Counted from the stretch's first letter, positions 32,575 to 41,675 are shown. The stretch: 64,000 bases of DNA from Streptomyces sp. Tu 3180 (GCF_009852415.1 NZ_WOXS01000001.1:180847-244846), one strand, 5' to 3'. A program made the numbers and translations. Notes: a model not told the origin generated them from the letters alone.

Positions 32575-34023
32575 GTGGTGAGCCGCTTCGGCGCGGGGGT
32601 CCGGCGCGGGGTGATGGCAGCCGATCAGTTCACCCAGATCGCCAACCGCCTCTTCCGCGACCACCGGCTGTCCTACAAGGCGAAGGGGATCTTCGGCTGC
32701 ATCTCCACACACCGCGACGGCTGGCAGGTCACTATCGCCGATCTGGCCGCCGTGGGCCCCGACGGGAAGGAAGCCATCCGTGTCGCCCTGAAGGAGCTGG
32801 AGCACTGCGGCTACCTCATCCGAGAACGCCTACGCCGCGCAGACGGCACACTCGGCGAGATCGTCTACTCCATCACCGACCAGCCCACCATGCTCGACGC
32901 AGCCCTGGGCGAGGTTCCCCCTGCCCTCGCAGCCCCGGTCGCCGACGGTGACACCGATTTCGCGGGAGGAGTCCGGCGCGGGGTGATGGCGGCCGATCAG
33001 TTCACTCAGATCGCCAACGGTCTCTTCCGCGACGGTCGGCTGTCCTACAAGGCGAAGGGGATCTTCGGCTGCATCTCCACACACCGCGACGGCTGGCAGA
33101 TCACCGTCAGCGAGCTGGTCCGCCGCGGCAGAGAAGGCATAGACGCGGTTACTACCGGCCTCAAGGAGCTGGAGAAGTACGGCTTCCTGCTGCGTGAACG
33201 CCTGCGCAACCCCGACGGCACCCTGGGCGCGGCCGCATACTGCATCACCGACCTGCCTGCACTGCAAAACCCCAGCTCACAGCCAGAGTCGGGTTTTCCA
33301 GGATTGGCTGAACCTGTGTTGGCTAATCCCGGCACTAAGAACACCATGAGTAAGAAGACCAACAAGCAGAACACCAGACCCCTCCATCCGTGCGCCCACG
33401 ACACCGCCACGCGCATCCCCGGACGGACGGACCAGCCACACCCGCCGACCGCTCCGCCGGCCGACGAGATGCACCCGGGGATCCGGCTTCTGCTGGAGAT
33501 CGGAGCGAGCCGTCCCGAGCTGCTGCTGACGGGCAAGGCGCTGACCGATCAGGGCCGCGTGGTCACCGTGATGCTGGAAGCCGGCTGGAGTGCCGAGCTG
33601 CTGCGCCACGTCATCACCGGCCGGCCCCTGCCCAGCCCGGTGCGTACCTCGGTCGGTGCGATCATCGCCGCCCGGCTGCGCGCCGCTCAGGCCTACCCGC
33701 CCCCCGCCGTCGTGGCCGGCCACCCGGGTGCGCCCCGGCCGACTGAGCCGCTCACCGAGCAGTCGTGGGCGGAGCGGTCCTCGACCAAGGCGGCCGCCCG
33801 CACCGTCAATGAGGCCCTCACCTACCGGGCGCTCGTCGAGTGCGCGGGCTGCGGGGTCCCCGGAACCGCACCCGGCGAAGACCTCTGCCCGACCTGCCTG
33901 GGCTGGCCACCCTGCCGCACCTGCCCCGGCCCCACCCCCCGCCGCGCCCACCCGGACGGCGACGGCCGCTGCACCACCTGTGCCACCGCACTGACCCACT
34001 CCATCCAGGTGAGCACCTCGTAA
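32575..34023 (+). CDS. Protein with duplicated winged-helix domain and C-terminal Cys-rich region
   Basis: 482 residues, GTG start. Two nearly identical winged-helix domains (about 11-110 and 133-230) each begin GVRRGVMAADQFTQIAN and contain LSYKAKGIFGCISTHRDGWQ, as in plasmid replication-initiator and DnaD-like helix-turn-helix proteins. The DNA of the two copies (32602-32731 and 32970-33099) is almost identical, so the duplication is recent. A middle linker of about 90 residues is followed by a helical segment and a Cys-rich end (CAGCGVPG, CPTCLGWPPCRTC, CTTCAT) that could bind zinc. It precedes tap-tpg, which fits a replication or partition role. Function not established. Confidence 0.65.
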   Translation: MVSRFGAGVRRGVMAADQFTQIANRLFRDHRLSYKAKGIFGCISTHRDGWQVTIADLAAVGPDGKEAIRVALKELEHCGYLIRERLRRADGTLGEIVYSITDQPTMLDAALGEVPPALAAPVADGDTDFAGGVRRGVMAADQFTQIANGLFRDGRLSYKAKGIFGCISTHRDGWQITVSELVRRGREGIDAVTTGLKELEKYGFLLRERLRNPDGTLGAAAYCITDLPALQNPSSQPESGFPGLAEPVLANPGTKNTMSKKTNKQNTRPLHPCAHDTATRIPGRTDQPHPPTAPPADEMHPGIRLLLEIGASRPELLLTGKALTDQGRVVTVMLEAGWSAELLRHVITGRPLPSPVRTSVGAIIAARLRAAQAYPPPAVVAGHPGAPRPTEPLTEQSWAERSSTKAAARTVNEALTYRALVECAGCGVPGTAPGEDLCPTCLGWPPCRTCPGPTPRRAHPDGDGRCTTCATALTHSIQVSTS

Positions 34024-34120
34024 TGGGCCCGCTCTGCTCACGACACCGGCCGCACCCAGACAGTTCACACGATCCCTCAGCCTGAGATGACCGCCTCTCC
34101 GCTATCTCGCTGCCCTATTC

Positions 34121-34159
34121 GTACGCGATCCGCACGGAGAAAGTACGCTATCCGTACGG
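34121..34159 (+). promoter_or_regulatory. Two 17-bp direct repeats 22 bp apart upstream of tap
   Basis: GTACGCGATCCGCACGG (34121-34137) and GTACGCTATCCGTACGG (34143-34159) differ at two positions. The 22-bp period is two helical turns. A -10-like TAGAAT follows at 34169-34174. The N-terminal helix-turn-helix of Tap is an obvious candidate binder (autoregulation); this is inference. Confidence 0.5.
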
Positions 34160-34193
34160 TTCAAAGGGTAGAATGCTGGTCAGGAGGTGTTTC

Positions 34194-36440
34194 ATGTCCG
34201 AGTTGTTCGAGGCGGTCGACGCGCTGGTGGCGTCCCGTGCTCCGTTGCCGCCGGCGCAGGAGCGCAAGCGGCTGCGCCAGGCGCACGGCCTGACGCTGGA
34301 CGAAGTGGCCACCGCGCTGAAGGTGCGCCGGGCGACGGTGTCCGGCTGGGAGTCGGTCAAAAAGACAGTCGAGCCGCGGGGCCCGGAGCGTGAGGCTTAC
34401 GCGCGGCTGCTGAACAAGCTTGCAGAGCTTTACCCCGCGCCCTCAGTACCGGAGGAGTCAGCCGCCCCGACGACACCGGCCACCTTCACCGCCGCGCCCG
34501 CCCCGGCGGAAGCACAGACTCTGCCCCCGGGCCCGGCGCCCGATACTGCGGCTACGACTGCAGCCGGGAACACTCAGATCACCCCTGACCCCCTTCCTCC
34601 TGCTCCGGCGGTCGCGCCGCGTCCGGCGCGCACCACCGGGAGCGCGTCGACGTCGCGCCGCCCTGCCGCACGGAAGGCGGTCCCGGTCGGCACCCCGGCG
34701 GGCGGCTCCGACCCGCGCTTCGAGAACGGGCCGCTCGCGGTCGTCGACGTCGACACCGACGGCCAGGTCCTCGCGTACTGCACCGGCGGCCTGGTCCTGG
34801 ACGTGCCCGCCAAGTCCCTCCCGGCCTTGGTGGAGTGGACGCTGAAGGAGGCCAGGCTCGGTCAGCCGAAGCTGTCCGGGCCGGGCAAGGACGCCGACCC
34901 GCTGCTGGTGCTGACCGAGGCCGCGCTGGAGCGCTACGGCCTGCCCGTGGCCCTCACCGAGGAGGAGCGCCTCGCCGGGCGCCTGCCGGAGGGCCACAAG
35001 GTCATCAAGCAGCTGGCCCGCGCGGACTGGAAGCTGACCAAGCGCGGCTTCGGGCCGTGGGCGCGGATCTACCGGCCCGCGACCGGTTCGGAGCGGGCCT
35101 GCGTGCAGCTGTGCATCCCGTCGTGGAACGCGCTCGATGCCCGCCACTGGGGCAACGCCGCCCAGCTGCCGCCGGCGGACCTTGCCCGTGTGCTCGGGGT
35201 GTACGCGTCCCGCGTGATGACGCCGCGCGGCTCGACCGCCGTCACCGGCCTGGAGCTGATGACCGCGCTGCACCCGCCGACCCGCGCCTCCGAGCCCGAC
35301 GCCGACGGCCGCAGGCACTCCGAGCACAACCCTGGCAGCCTGGGCAAGGACCCGGTGGACTGCGCCCCGTGCGAGGCCCCCGACGGGCACCCGCTTCTGG
35401 CGGACCTGCCGCGCTTCCACGTCCGCGGCCCGGCGGAGAAGCTGTTCGAGGAGGCGTACGACTGGGCGCGGCCGATGACCGATGCCGAGTGCACCCTGCG
35501 ACACCTGGTCGGCATCGACGTGAACATGGCCTTCGCCGCCGGAGCCAACGGCCTGATCGTCGGCCTCGGCGCGCCCACTCACGTCACCAACCCGGTGTTC
35601 GACCCGAAGCTGCCCGGCTCGTGGCTGGTGGACCTGTCCCACGTCGACCTGTCGAGGGTGAAGGCCGGCAAGGAGTGGGTGGAGCTGGACGGCAGCCTGT
35701 TGCCCTCCCCGTTCACGCCGAAGGGCGAGCGCCCGGAAGGCCCGGCCTGGTACGCGACGCCGACCGTCGCCTACGCGGTGGAGCTGGGCTACGAGGTGCG
35801 GCCGATCGAGGCGTACGTCCGGTACGACAACGGCCGCTACCTGGACGGCTGGTACCAGCGGCTGCGCGACGCCTACCTCGCCACGATGGCCGACCTCGGC
35901 GTCCACGCCGACATGGAGCCGGCCGACTTCCTGGCGGCGATGGACGGCTACCAGGAGCGCGATCCCGAGCTGGCGATCGTCGCTGCGGCGATCAAGGCGA
36001 CGGTCAAGGGCGGTCTGGGCAAGCTGCGCGAGCGCCCGCGCGGGGAGGGCTGGCGGCCCGGGCAGCCGTGGCGGGCGCTGTCCCGGCCCACCTGGCGGCC
36101 GGACATCCGCGCGGCGGTCATCTCCCGCACCCGGATCAACCTCCACCGCAAGATCGTCAAGCATGCGGCGTTCACCGGCCAGTACCCGGTGGCCATCCTG
36201 TCCGACTGCGTGGTCTACGCGGCCGACGGCACCAGTCCGCTGGACTTCCTGCCCTACCGCCAGGGCAAGCCGCTGCCCGGCGGCTTCAAGCTCGGCGTCA
36301 ACCCCGGTCTGGTCAAGCACGAGGGCACCCAGTCCGTCCTGTGGGGCGAGGAGGTCCGCGAGCGGTTCAACGCTCCGGAGCTCAACCTCGCCCGCTACAT
36401 CAAGGACGGTACCGTCACCGACGTCGACAACGGAGAGTAG
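34194..36440 (+). CDS. tap: Telomere-associated protein Tap
   Basis: 748 residues from the ATG at 34194, which has AGGAGGTG just upstream. An N-terminal XRE helix-turn-helix (about 18-60, ERKRLRQAHGLTLDEVATAL) is followed by a low-complexity Pro/Ala linker. A large conserved region then has a polymerase/exonuclease-like flavour (VVDVDTDGQVLAYCTGG, VGIDVNMAFAAGANGLIVGL, VAILSDCVVYAADG). Tap binds the 3' overhang of Streptomyces telomeres and delivers Tpg for end patching. It lies 12 bases before tpg, in the standard tap-tpg operon. The antisense 867-codon frame here is a shadow. Confidence 0.9.
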   Translation: MSELFEAVDALVASRAPLPPAQERKRLRQAHGLTLDEVATALKVRRATVSGWESVKKTVEPRGPEREAYARLLNKLAELYPAPSVPEESAAPTTPATFTAAPAPAEAQTLPPGPAPDTAATTAAGNTQITPDPLPPAPAVAPRPARTTGSASTSRRPAARKAVPVGTPAGGSDPRFENGPLAVVDVDTDGQVLAYCTGGLVLDVPAKSLPALVEWTLKEARLGQPKLSGPGKDADPLLVLTEAALERYGLPVALTEEERLAGRLPEGHKVIKQLARADWKLTKRGFGPWARIYRPATGSERACVQLCIPSWNALDARHWGNAAQLPPADLARVLGVYASRVMTPRGSTAVTGLELMTALHPPTRASEPDADGRRHSEHNPGSLGKDPVDCAPCEAPDGHPLLADLPRFHVRGPAEKLFEEAYDWARPMTDAECTLRHLVGIDVNMAFAAGANGLIVGLGAPTHVTNPVFDPKLPGSWLVDLSHVDLSRVKAGKEWVELDGSLLPSPFTPKGERPEGPAWYATPTVAYAVELGYEVRPIEAYVRYDNGRYLDGWYQRLRDAYLATMADLGVHADMEPADFLAAMDGYQERDPELAIVAAAIKATVKGGLGKLRERPRGEGWRPGQPWRALSRPTWRPDIRAAVISRTRINLHRKIVKHAAFTGQYPVAILSDCVVYAADGTSPLDFLPYRQGKPLPGGFKLGVNPGLVKHEGTQSVLWGEEVRERFNAPELNLARYIKDGTVTDVDNGE

Positions 36441-36452
36441 GAGAGGGCGACG

Positions 36453-37010
36453 ATGAGTCTGTTCGGGGACGGCCTGGACGCCGCGGTGCAGAAGGCGTTC
36501 ACCCGCCCGGCGCCCAAGAGCGCGCCCGCGCAGATGCGCTATCTGGTCAAGCAGCTCAAGGGCACCAAAGCCGTGGCGCAGATGCTGCGGATCTCCCAGC
36601 GCACCGTCGAGCGGTACGTGAAGGGCCAGATCAAAAAGCCCCGTCCCGACCTTGCCGCGCGCCTGGAGCGCGAGGTGAAGAAGCGCTGGCAGCCGCAGAT
36701 CAGGGCCAAGGCCAGGGCGAGGGCGGCCACCACCGGTGGCATCGTCATCGACACCCGCGCCCGTCTCGGCTACACCGCGCCGATCGGGTCGACGGATGAG
36801 TCCCGCATCCGCCACCTGACCGTCGCCCTGCCCCCGCAGCACGCCGCCCGCCTCTTCGACGCCCACCAGGCCGGCGCCGGCGACCAGCAGCTCCAGCAGA
36901 TCGCCGCCGACGCGCTCAAGGAGGTGTACTTCCAGGACGGCGGCCGCCGCGCCGGCAGCCTGGAGGAGGTCCGCTTCACCGATATCGAACACCTGGAGTT
37001 CGAGCTGTAG
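36453..37010 (+). CDS. tpg: Telomere terminal protein Tpg
   Basis: 185 residues, the standard Tpg length. It has the conserved start SLFGDGLDAAVQKAFTRPAP, a helix-turn-helix (VAQMLRISQRTVERYVKG) and the ending RFTDIEHLEFEL. Tpg is covalently attached to the 5' ends of linear Streptomyces replicons and primes end patching. A GGAGAGG ribosome site precedes the ATG. The gene implies that this replicon, or the one it came from, is linear. Confidence 0.95.
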   Translation: MSLFGDGLDAAVQKAFTRPAPKSAPAQMRYLVKQLKGTKAVAQMLRISQRTVERYVKGQIKKPRPDLAARLEREVKKRWQPQIRAKARARAATTGGIVIDTRARLGYTAPIGSTDESRIRHLTVALPPQHAARLFDAHQAGAGDQQLQQIAADALKEVYFQDGGRRAGSLEEVRFTDIEHLEFEL

Positions 37011-37434
37011 CCGCCACCGCACACCACGCGAGCCTTGGACCGATACGGTGAGCCGAAGCACGATAGTTGTCGCATCGACAGGCTGGTTGTCACCGACCTA
37101 CAGCCTGGAGGAGTACCCGCATCAAGCACGTATGTCTTACCTGAGGTTGTGAACGCGCCCGCCGACCCCTGGCGATAGCGGGCCGAAGGCCCGTGGGTGT
37201 TGGCAGAGGGTGGGGTCATAGCGTGGTTGTGCCGCCCGGTCGCACTACTGTCTTTGGCCGGTTCCGACAGTTCACCCGGTTCTGCAGTGGGAGTAGCGTC
37301 ACGGATTAATTGGCGCCCTCGCGGTCGGCCGACTCACTGGTGAATCGGCCACGCACGACGAGAGCGGTAGCAGACGGCGAGATGCCTTATCGGGTCGTAG
37401 AACCCGAAAGCACCGACCGGCAAGGAGGACGACG
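37011..37434. other. Intergenic region between tpg and the P450 RiPP locus
   Basis: 424 bases with no defensible ORF. It should contain the promoter for the precursor peptides. A strong ribosome site AAGGAGGAC (37422-37430) lies at its end. Confidence 0.5.
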
Positions 37435-37527
37435 ATGTCGTGGGTGACCAGCAGCCTTCGGACGCTTAGCGGTGAGATGCGTGCGCGGTGGCACGGGTAC
37501 TTCGTCGGCTACGGGCAGCAGGACTGA
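37435..37527 (+). CDS. RiPP precursor peptide 1 (P450 system)
   Basis: 30 residues, too short for normal gene calling: MSWVTSSLRTLSGEMRAR then WHGYFVGYGQQD. The ribosome site AAGGAGGAC is perfectly placed. The first 16 residues are shared with precursor 2 (SW, SLR.LSGE.RAR), as expected of a leader, while the C-terminal part is aromatic (W, Y, F, Y) and variable, as expected of a core. The next enzyme gene is a P450. P450-RiPP systems use such 20-35-residue precursors and cross-link aromatic side chains. Peptide modification is inferred. Confidence 0.75.
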   Translation: MSWVTSSLRTLSGEMRARWHGYFVGYGQQD

Positions 37528-37581
37528 CGCTCGGCAGCCGTAACAGGCACAACTCCGACCAGCAAGGGTCGGGCAGCCGCC

Positions 37582-37674
37582 GTGTCATGGATCATCAAAA
37601 GCCTCCGGGTGCTCAGTGGTGAAGCGCGCACGCGCCGCAACCAGTACGGCGACAGGTACGGGCACAACGCCTGA
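37582..37674 (+). CDS. RiPP precursor peptide 2, twin of precursor 1
   Basis: 30 residues, GTG start: MSWIIKSLRVLSGEARTR then RNQYGDRYGHNA. It matches precursor 1 at SW, SLR, LSGE and the basic R.R segment, and has the same length. The putative core has two Tyr and a His (QYGDRYGH), different from the W/Y/F/Y set of peptide 1. The ribosome site is weak (AAGGG about 14 bases upstream), so translation may be lower than for peptide 1. It is followed by a strong hairpin and then the P450. Confidence 0.7.
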   Translation: MSWIIKSLRVLSGEARTRRNQYGDRYGHNA

Positions 37675-37693
37675 CGTGCTCTTCGTAAAGGGA

Positions 37694-37727
37694 ATGGGAC
37701 GCGCGGCCAAGCCGCCGCGCGTCCCAT
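37694..37727 (+). terminator. Perfect 14-bp hairpin between the precursors and the P450
   Basis: ATGGGACGCGCGGC (37694-37707), loop CAAGCC, GCCGCGCGTCCCAT (37714-37727). It lies 19 bases after precursor 2 and 10 bases before the P450 start. As a partial terminator it would make the precursors in excess over the enzyme. Confidence 0.7.
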
Positions 37728-37737
37728 CCTCCGGCAG

Positions 37738-38901
37738 ATGGGCGAACGATCTGTGCTCTTGGACAGGAAGAGTCTGTGGCCGCAACTGCGGCGGTGGGAG
37801 GAGCAGTCCGCGGACCGCGACGGTCCGTTCAGGCTCCGCTTTGGAACCCTCTTTGTAGCCGATGCCGACGCGGCCCGGAACATTCTGGTCGACTCGGCCG
37901 ACAACTACCTGTCCCAGTCCGGGTTCTACCGCCTGGGATCGGACCCCCTGCCCCAGGCGGCCCGGAGCGAAGCCTCCCGCGAGTTACTCAGGGTCCTGGC
38001 CCGGCACGACCTGGCGGCATCATTCGACCTCGACTCCGCCCTCGATGAGGTGAGTGACGGCCGCGGCCGTCTGCGGCACCAGCGCTGGGGTGTCGAAATG
38101 GTCCGGCGGTACTTCGCCCCCGTTATCGCGCACCAGTGTCATACCGAAATCAACGCGCTCGTCGACGCCTACGTGACGTCGAGCATTGTGGCCGACGACA
38201 TCGTCGGCCACGTGCTGAGACGCTCGCACCGTACGGTGCCCGCCGTCCGGGCCGGGCTCGCTGAACAACTCAGCCGGCTGCCGGCGCGGGAAGGTGGCGC
38301 ACAGGACCTGGTCGATCTGGTACTCGGCCTGCCCGGTGAACTATCCCCGGGCGATCGCGCACAACTGTTGCAACGCCTCGTCCTGTCCACGGTCGGCTTC
38401 GCCGGTGTGACTCTCGAGTGGGTGGTGATGCTCGGCATTCAGCACGGCTACGACACCCCGGCGGTGCGGCAGGAACAGATTCATCGGCTGGTCAGGGAGG
38501 CGCTGCGCCTGTACCCAACCGCGTGGCGCCTGATCAGGGTGGCCGCCGCCGACCACGACGTTGCCGGCACCCGGGTCCACGAGGGCGAGCACATCCTGAT
38601 CGGCACACACGCGATCCACCGGTCGGCGACCGTATGGGACAGACCACTGGACTTTCGTCCCTCGCGCTGGGAGCAGCCGACCGATGACCAGCGGCGCTCC
38701 TACCTCCCCTTCGGTAAAGGCGACGGCATGTGCCCGGCGAACGGCTTCGCCGTCAAAGCACTCGAACACCTTGGCCACCTCATCCTTAACGGCCACCGGG
38801 GGCACGTGCGCATGCACACCCGCAAGCCCCATGTCCGTACACTCCTGGCTCCACCTGCCGGTTGGACCAGCCTCGCCCCCGCCGCAACACTCGAGCGCTG
38901 A
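37738..38901 (+). CDS. Cytochrome P450 of the twin-precursor RiPP locus
   Basis: 387 residues. The heme-ligand loop is SYLPFGKGDGMCPANGFAVKA with Cys at about 332. The ExxR motif is REALRLYPTAWRLIR at about 252. The I-helix segment (VGFAGVTLEWVVML) lacks the usual acidic-Thr pair of AGxD/ET. The N-terminus (VLLDRKSLWPQLRRWEEQ) has no membrane anchor. P450s beside tiny aromatic precursors form C-C, C-N or C-O cross-links in RiPPs; substrate assignment rests on the two upstream peptides. No ribosome site precedes the ATG, and the start lies next to the hairpin. No separate redox partner, protease or exporter gene is adjacent. Confidence 0.85.
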   Translation: MGERSVLLDRKSLWPQLRRWEEQSADRDGPFRLRFGTLFVADADAARNILVDSADNYLSQSGFYRLGSDPLPQAARSEASRELLRVLARHDLAASFDLDSALDEVSDGRGRLRHQRWGVEMVRRYFAPVIAHQCHTEINALVDAYVTSSIVADDIVGHVLRRSHRTVPAVRAGLAEQLSRLPAREGGAQDLVDLVLGLPGELSPGDRAQLLQRLVLSTVGFAGVTLEWVVMLGIQHGYDTPAVRQEQIHRLVREALRLYPTAWRLIRVAAADHDVAGTRVHEGEHILIGTHAIHRSATVWDRPLDFRPSRWEQPTDDQRRSYLPFGKGDGMCPANGFAVKALEHLGHLILNGHRGHVRMHTRKPHVRTLLAPPAGWTSLAPAATLER

Positions 38902-39106
38902 ACTGAGCCTCTCGCTTTCATGAAGCGGGCTGTCCGGCAGGCGGTCAGGAAAACAGAAAGTTCCTCTGACCAGCAAGCATGAGGATTGTCGAGGTCCTTG
39001 TTCCTGCCACCGCCGGAGGCACAGGCCTTGCCCCTTGCTCTTGGACACACGAGACACTGGATCTGGGAGTTGTCGTCCGGTACGCGGTGAGCGGGCCTGC
39101 GCCCCC

Positions 39107-40822
39107 TCAGAGCCCGCATCGGTCGAGGATGCTCATCAGCTTGCGCCGGCGTTTCAGTTCTGCCCGCAGGTTGGCGAGGTAGTCGGTGAACGCCTCTTGC
39201 GTTCCCAGCGCACGATGGCAGTCACGGGCACCCAGCAGCAGCCGGGCCAAGTGCTCGTAGGCACGGTCGCCGGTCGGCTCCTTCAGCCGCTCGACCAGTC
39301 TCAGATAGACCCCGAGCGCCTTGGCCGGACGCGTCTCGCGTGACAGGTCGGCAAGATGTTCCCACTGCCGGTCGTCCGCGAGGCCGGCGGCCTCGCGCCA
39401 GGCCGTGTCCACATCGCCGTCGTCAAGCAGCGCATCGATCAGCACGGGTCCGCCATACCGCCCGCCATGAGCGCGGCGGGCGTCCTCTCTCAGGGCAGCC
39501 AGCGCGGCCACACGCTCGGCCTCCCAGCACTGCGCCGTCTGAGCGGCGGAGCGCAACTGCCGGTAGGCGGCCAGGGACCGTTCGACACGGAAGCGGTTCC
39601 GGCGCACCCCGACCACGTCCGCCGGCCGCCCCGCCTCCGAGTAACGGGCGCACACGTAGTCGACCAGGCGGCCGTCGATGTACGTCTCGGCGGCGCAGTC
39701 TCGAATTCCGTGCTCCGCCCACGTGAGTGCCTCGTCCGCACGGCCCGCCGAATCGAGTTCCTCGGCGATGCGCAGATGCGTTGCACCGGACGGGTCGAGG
39801 TTCTGCGCGTACAGAGCGACTAGCGCGTCGACGTCGCCCTCCGCCTCGACCAGGCGCTCCATCAGATGCTGCTCCGCCCAGCCGGACGGCCTGCGCCGCT
39901 GTGCCTCGGCCGCCAACTGCCGCAGGCGGGCAAGCCCACTCGGCCCCAGCACCTCGGCGTAGTCGAGCGGGTCCAGGTCGATCACGTCATTGCTGTCGCC
40001 GAGCACCTGGCCGACCAGCCACTCGGCCAGGTGCTCCGGATCGGTGCGCGCGGCTTCGCACGCTTCCAGATGGGCCTTGGCCACCGCGGCGGCGGCCTGC
40101 CCCACCACACCGTCGGAGTCGTCGATCTCCCCGTACGCCTCTCCCAGCACTCGGATCGCCTCCTCGGCCAGACCGAGTGCCTGCATCGCCTGACCGTCGG
40201 TGGTCAGGGCGCGCAGCGCGGCTGCCGCCTCTGCCACCTGCTGTGCGTACCTGGAGGCATCGGCGTACTCGTACCGGGCGAAAGGCCGCGGGTCAATCAG
40301 TGCCAGGATCCGGTCCCGGACCGTATCGGTGTCGGAGCGAGCGACGGCGGCCCGCAGTTCCAGGCGTCGGCGCAGCCGGTGGTCCTCGGCGATCTGCTCC
40401 CGCACCAGCGCCAGGAGTTCGTCCCGGGACAGTGCCGTGAGCCACGCTTCCAGGCCGGAGGCTCGTGCTCGTGCGGCGATCTGCTGATGCGGGATCGTTT
40501 TCGCCCGCCGCAGCATGGTCAGTCCCACCGCCACACAGTGCTTGCAGAAGTTGCCCTCCTGCCCGTAGGGACAGTCGCACCACCCCGAAGGTCCGTCGTC
40601 CCCGCCGAGGGTGAGCTCCACCTCGTAGATGTTCGTACCGTGCACCACGGCGGTGACCGAGTGCTCCCTTACCTCCAGATCGCTCACCGCGTCCAGGTAC
40701 CCCAGCCCCCGCTCGAAGGACCGCATCCCCGCGAGCACCCGCAGATCGTCCTCGCCGAACCCCACGATTTTCCGTGCCACACCGGTATTCAATCGCGGAT
40801 CGGCGGCTTCCGGAGGCCTCAT
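39107..40822 (-). CDS. SWIM zinc-finger family protein
   Basis: 571 residues from the ATG at 40822; the longer frame to 41077 overlaps the divergent neighbour. The SWIM finger CxCx(n)CxH is WCDCPYGQEGNFCKHC at about residues 82-97. The rest is helical with TPR-like repeats (AYGEIDDSDGVVGQAAAAVA, YLRLVERLKEPTGDRAYEHLA). SWIM proteins of this actinobacterial group are widespread and probably bind DNA or protein; no activity is known to me. It is divergent from the VOC gene with 139 bases between starts. Confidence 0.8.
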   Translation of the reverse strand: MRPPEAADPRLNTGVARKIVGFGEDDLRVLAGMRSFERGLGYLDAVSDLEVREHSVTAVVHGTNIYEVELTLGGDDGPSGWCDCPYGQEGNFCKHCVAVGLTMLRRAKTIPHQQIAARARASGLEAWLTALSRDELLALVREQIAEDHRLRRRLELRAAVARSDTDTVRDRILALIDPRPFARYEYADASRYAQQVAEAAAALRALTTDGQAMQALGLAEEAIRVLGEAYGEIDDSDGVVGQAAAAVAKAHLEACEAARTDPEHLAEWLVGQVLGDSNDVIDLDPLDYAEVLGPSGLARLRQLAAEAQRRRPSGWAEQHLMERLVEAEGDVDALVALYAQNLDPSGATHLRIAEELDSAGRADEALTWAEHGIRDCAAETYIDGRLVDYVCARYSEAGRPADVVGVRRNRFRVERSLAAYRQLRSAAQTAQCWEAERVAALAALREDARRAHGGRYGGPVLIDALLDDGDVDTAWREAAGLADDRQWEHLADLSRETRPAKALGVYLRLVERLKEPTGDRAYEHLARLLLGARDCHRALGTQEAFTDYLANLRAELKRRRKLMSILDRCGL

Positions 40823-40961
40823 GATCCCGGCTGTCCGCACGCGGGGCCGTGGAATACTCGGCTGCAACCAAGGCTGGCCAGCCCGTAGGCTCCTCGTTCG
40901 CGGCGTCGGCATGGCGCCCTGCCGGCAGTGGACACTCAACGGACCGAGGGTGCGTGGCGCA

Positions 40962-41675
40962 ATGAGCAGCCGACTCTTCGCAATCTCCTTCGATGCGCAC
41001 CAGCCCGAGCGCCTGGCGCACTTCTGGGCCGGCGTCCTGGGCCTGCAGAGAGCCGACGGGGGTGACGACGGGGTCACCCTGTTGTCCGGGAACGACGCCG
41101 GCTACCGTCTGGGCTTCCGTCCCTCCCGGGCGCGGAAGACCGCCCAGAATCGGCTGCACTTCGACCTGACCAGTTCCTCCCCGGAGGAACAGCGGGAGAC
41201 CGTGGCCAGGGCGCTCGACCTCGGCGCGCGGCACGCCGACGTCGGCCAGGAACCGGACGCGTCCCACGTGGTGCTCGCCGATCCCGAGGGCAACGAGTTC
41301 TGCGTCATCGAGCCGGGCAATGCCTTCCTCGCCGGCTGTGGCCTCATCGGAGCGCTCGCCTGCGACGGTTCGCAGGCCGTGGGCTACTTCTGGAGCCAGG
41401 CGCTGGGCTGGCCGCTGGTCTGGGACCAGGACGAGGAGACCGCCATCCAGTCACCGAACGGCGGCACGAAGATCACATGGGGTGGTCCGCCGCTCATGCC
41501 GGACCCCGGCAAGGACCTGCACTTCGACCTCGTGCCGGAGGACGATCAGCAAGCGGAGGTCGAGCGCCTGCTCTCCCTCGGGGCGAAGCGTCTCGGCCCC
41601 GCCCGCGGCGGGGACGGGGCCGTGCTGCTGGCCGACCCCGACGGCAACAAGCTCCGCGTGCTCACACGCCGGTGA
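40962..41675 (+). CDS. VOC-superfamily (glyoxalase/bleomycin-resistance-like) protein
   Basis: 237 residues from the ATG at 40962. Two tandem VOC modules: the first starts FAISFDAHQPERLAHFWAGVLG and ends SHVVLADPEGNEFCVI, the second runs from LIGALACDGSQAVGYFWSQALG to AVLLADPDGNKLRVLTR. This is the two-module form that builds one metal or ligand site. It may be a lyase, a dioxygenase or a drug-binding protein; substrate unknown. The frame starting at 40629 is an artefact over the divergent gene. Confidence 0.82.
   Translation: MSSRLFAISFDAHQPERLAHFWAGVLGLQRADGGDDGVTLLSGNDAGYRLGFRPSRARKTAQNRLHFDLTSSSPEEQRETVARALDLGARHADVGQEPDASHVVLADPEGNEFCVIEPGNAFLAGCGLIGALACDGSQAVGYFWSQALGWPLVWDQDEETAIQSPNGGTKITWGGPPLMPDPGKDLHFDLVPEDDQQAEVERLLSLGAKRLGPARGGDGAVLLADPDGNKLRVLTRR

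Noticed and set aside
34458..37061. 867-codon antisense frame over tap and tpg
   Set aside because: High-GC shadow of genuine tap-tpg coding sequence; no family motif.
37011..37434. A third precursor peptide upstream of the P450 pair
   Set aside because: No SLR.LSGE-like frame could be found in this gap.
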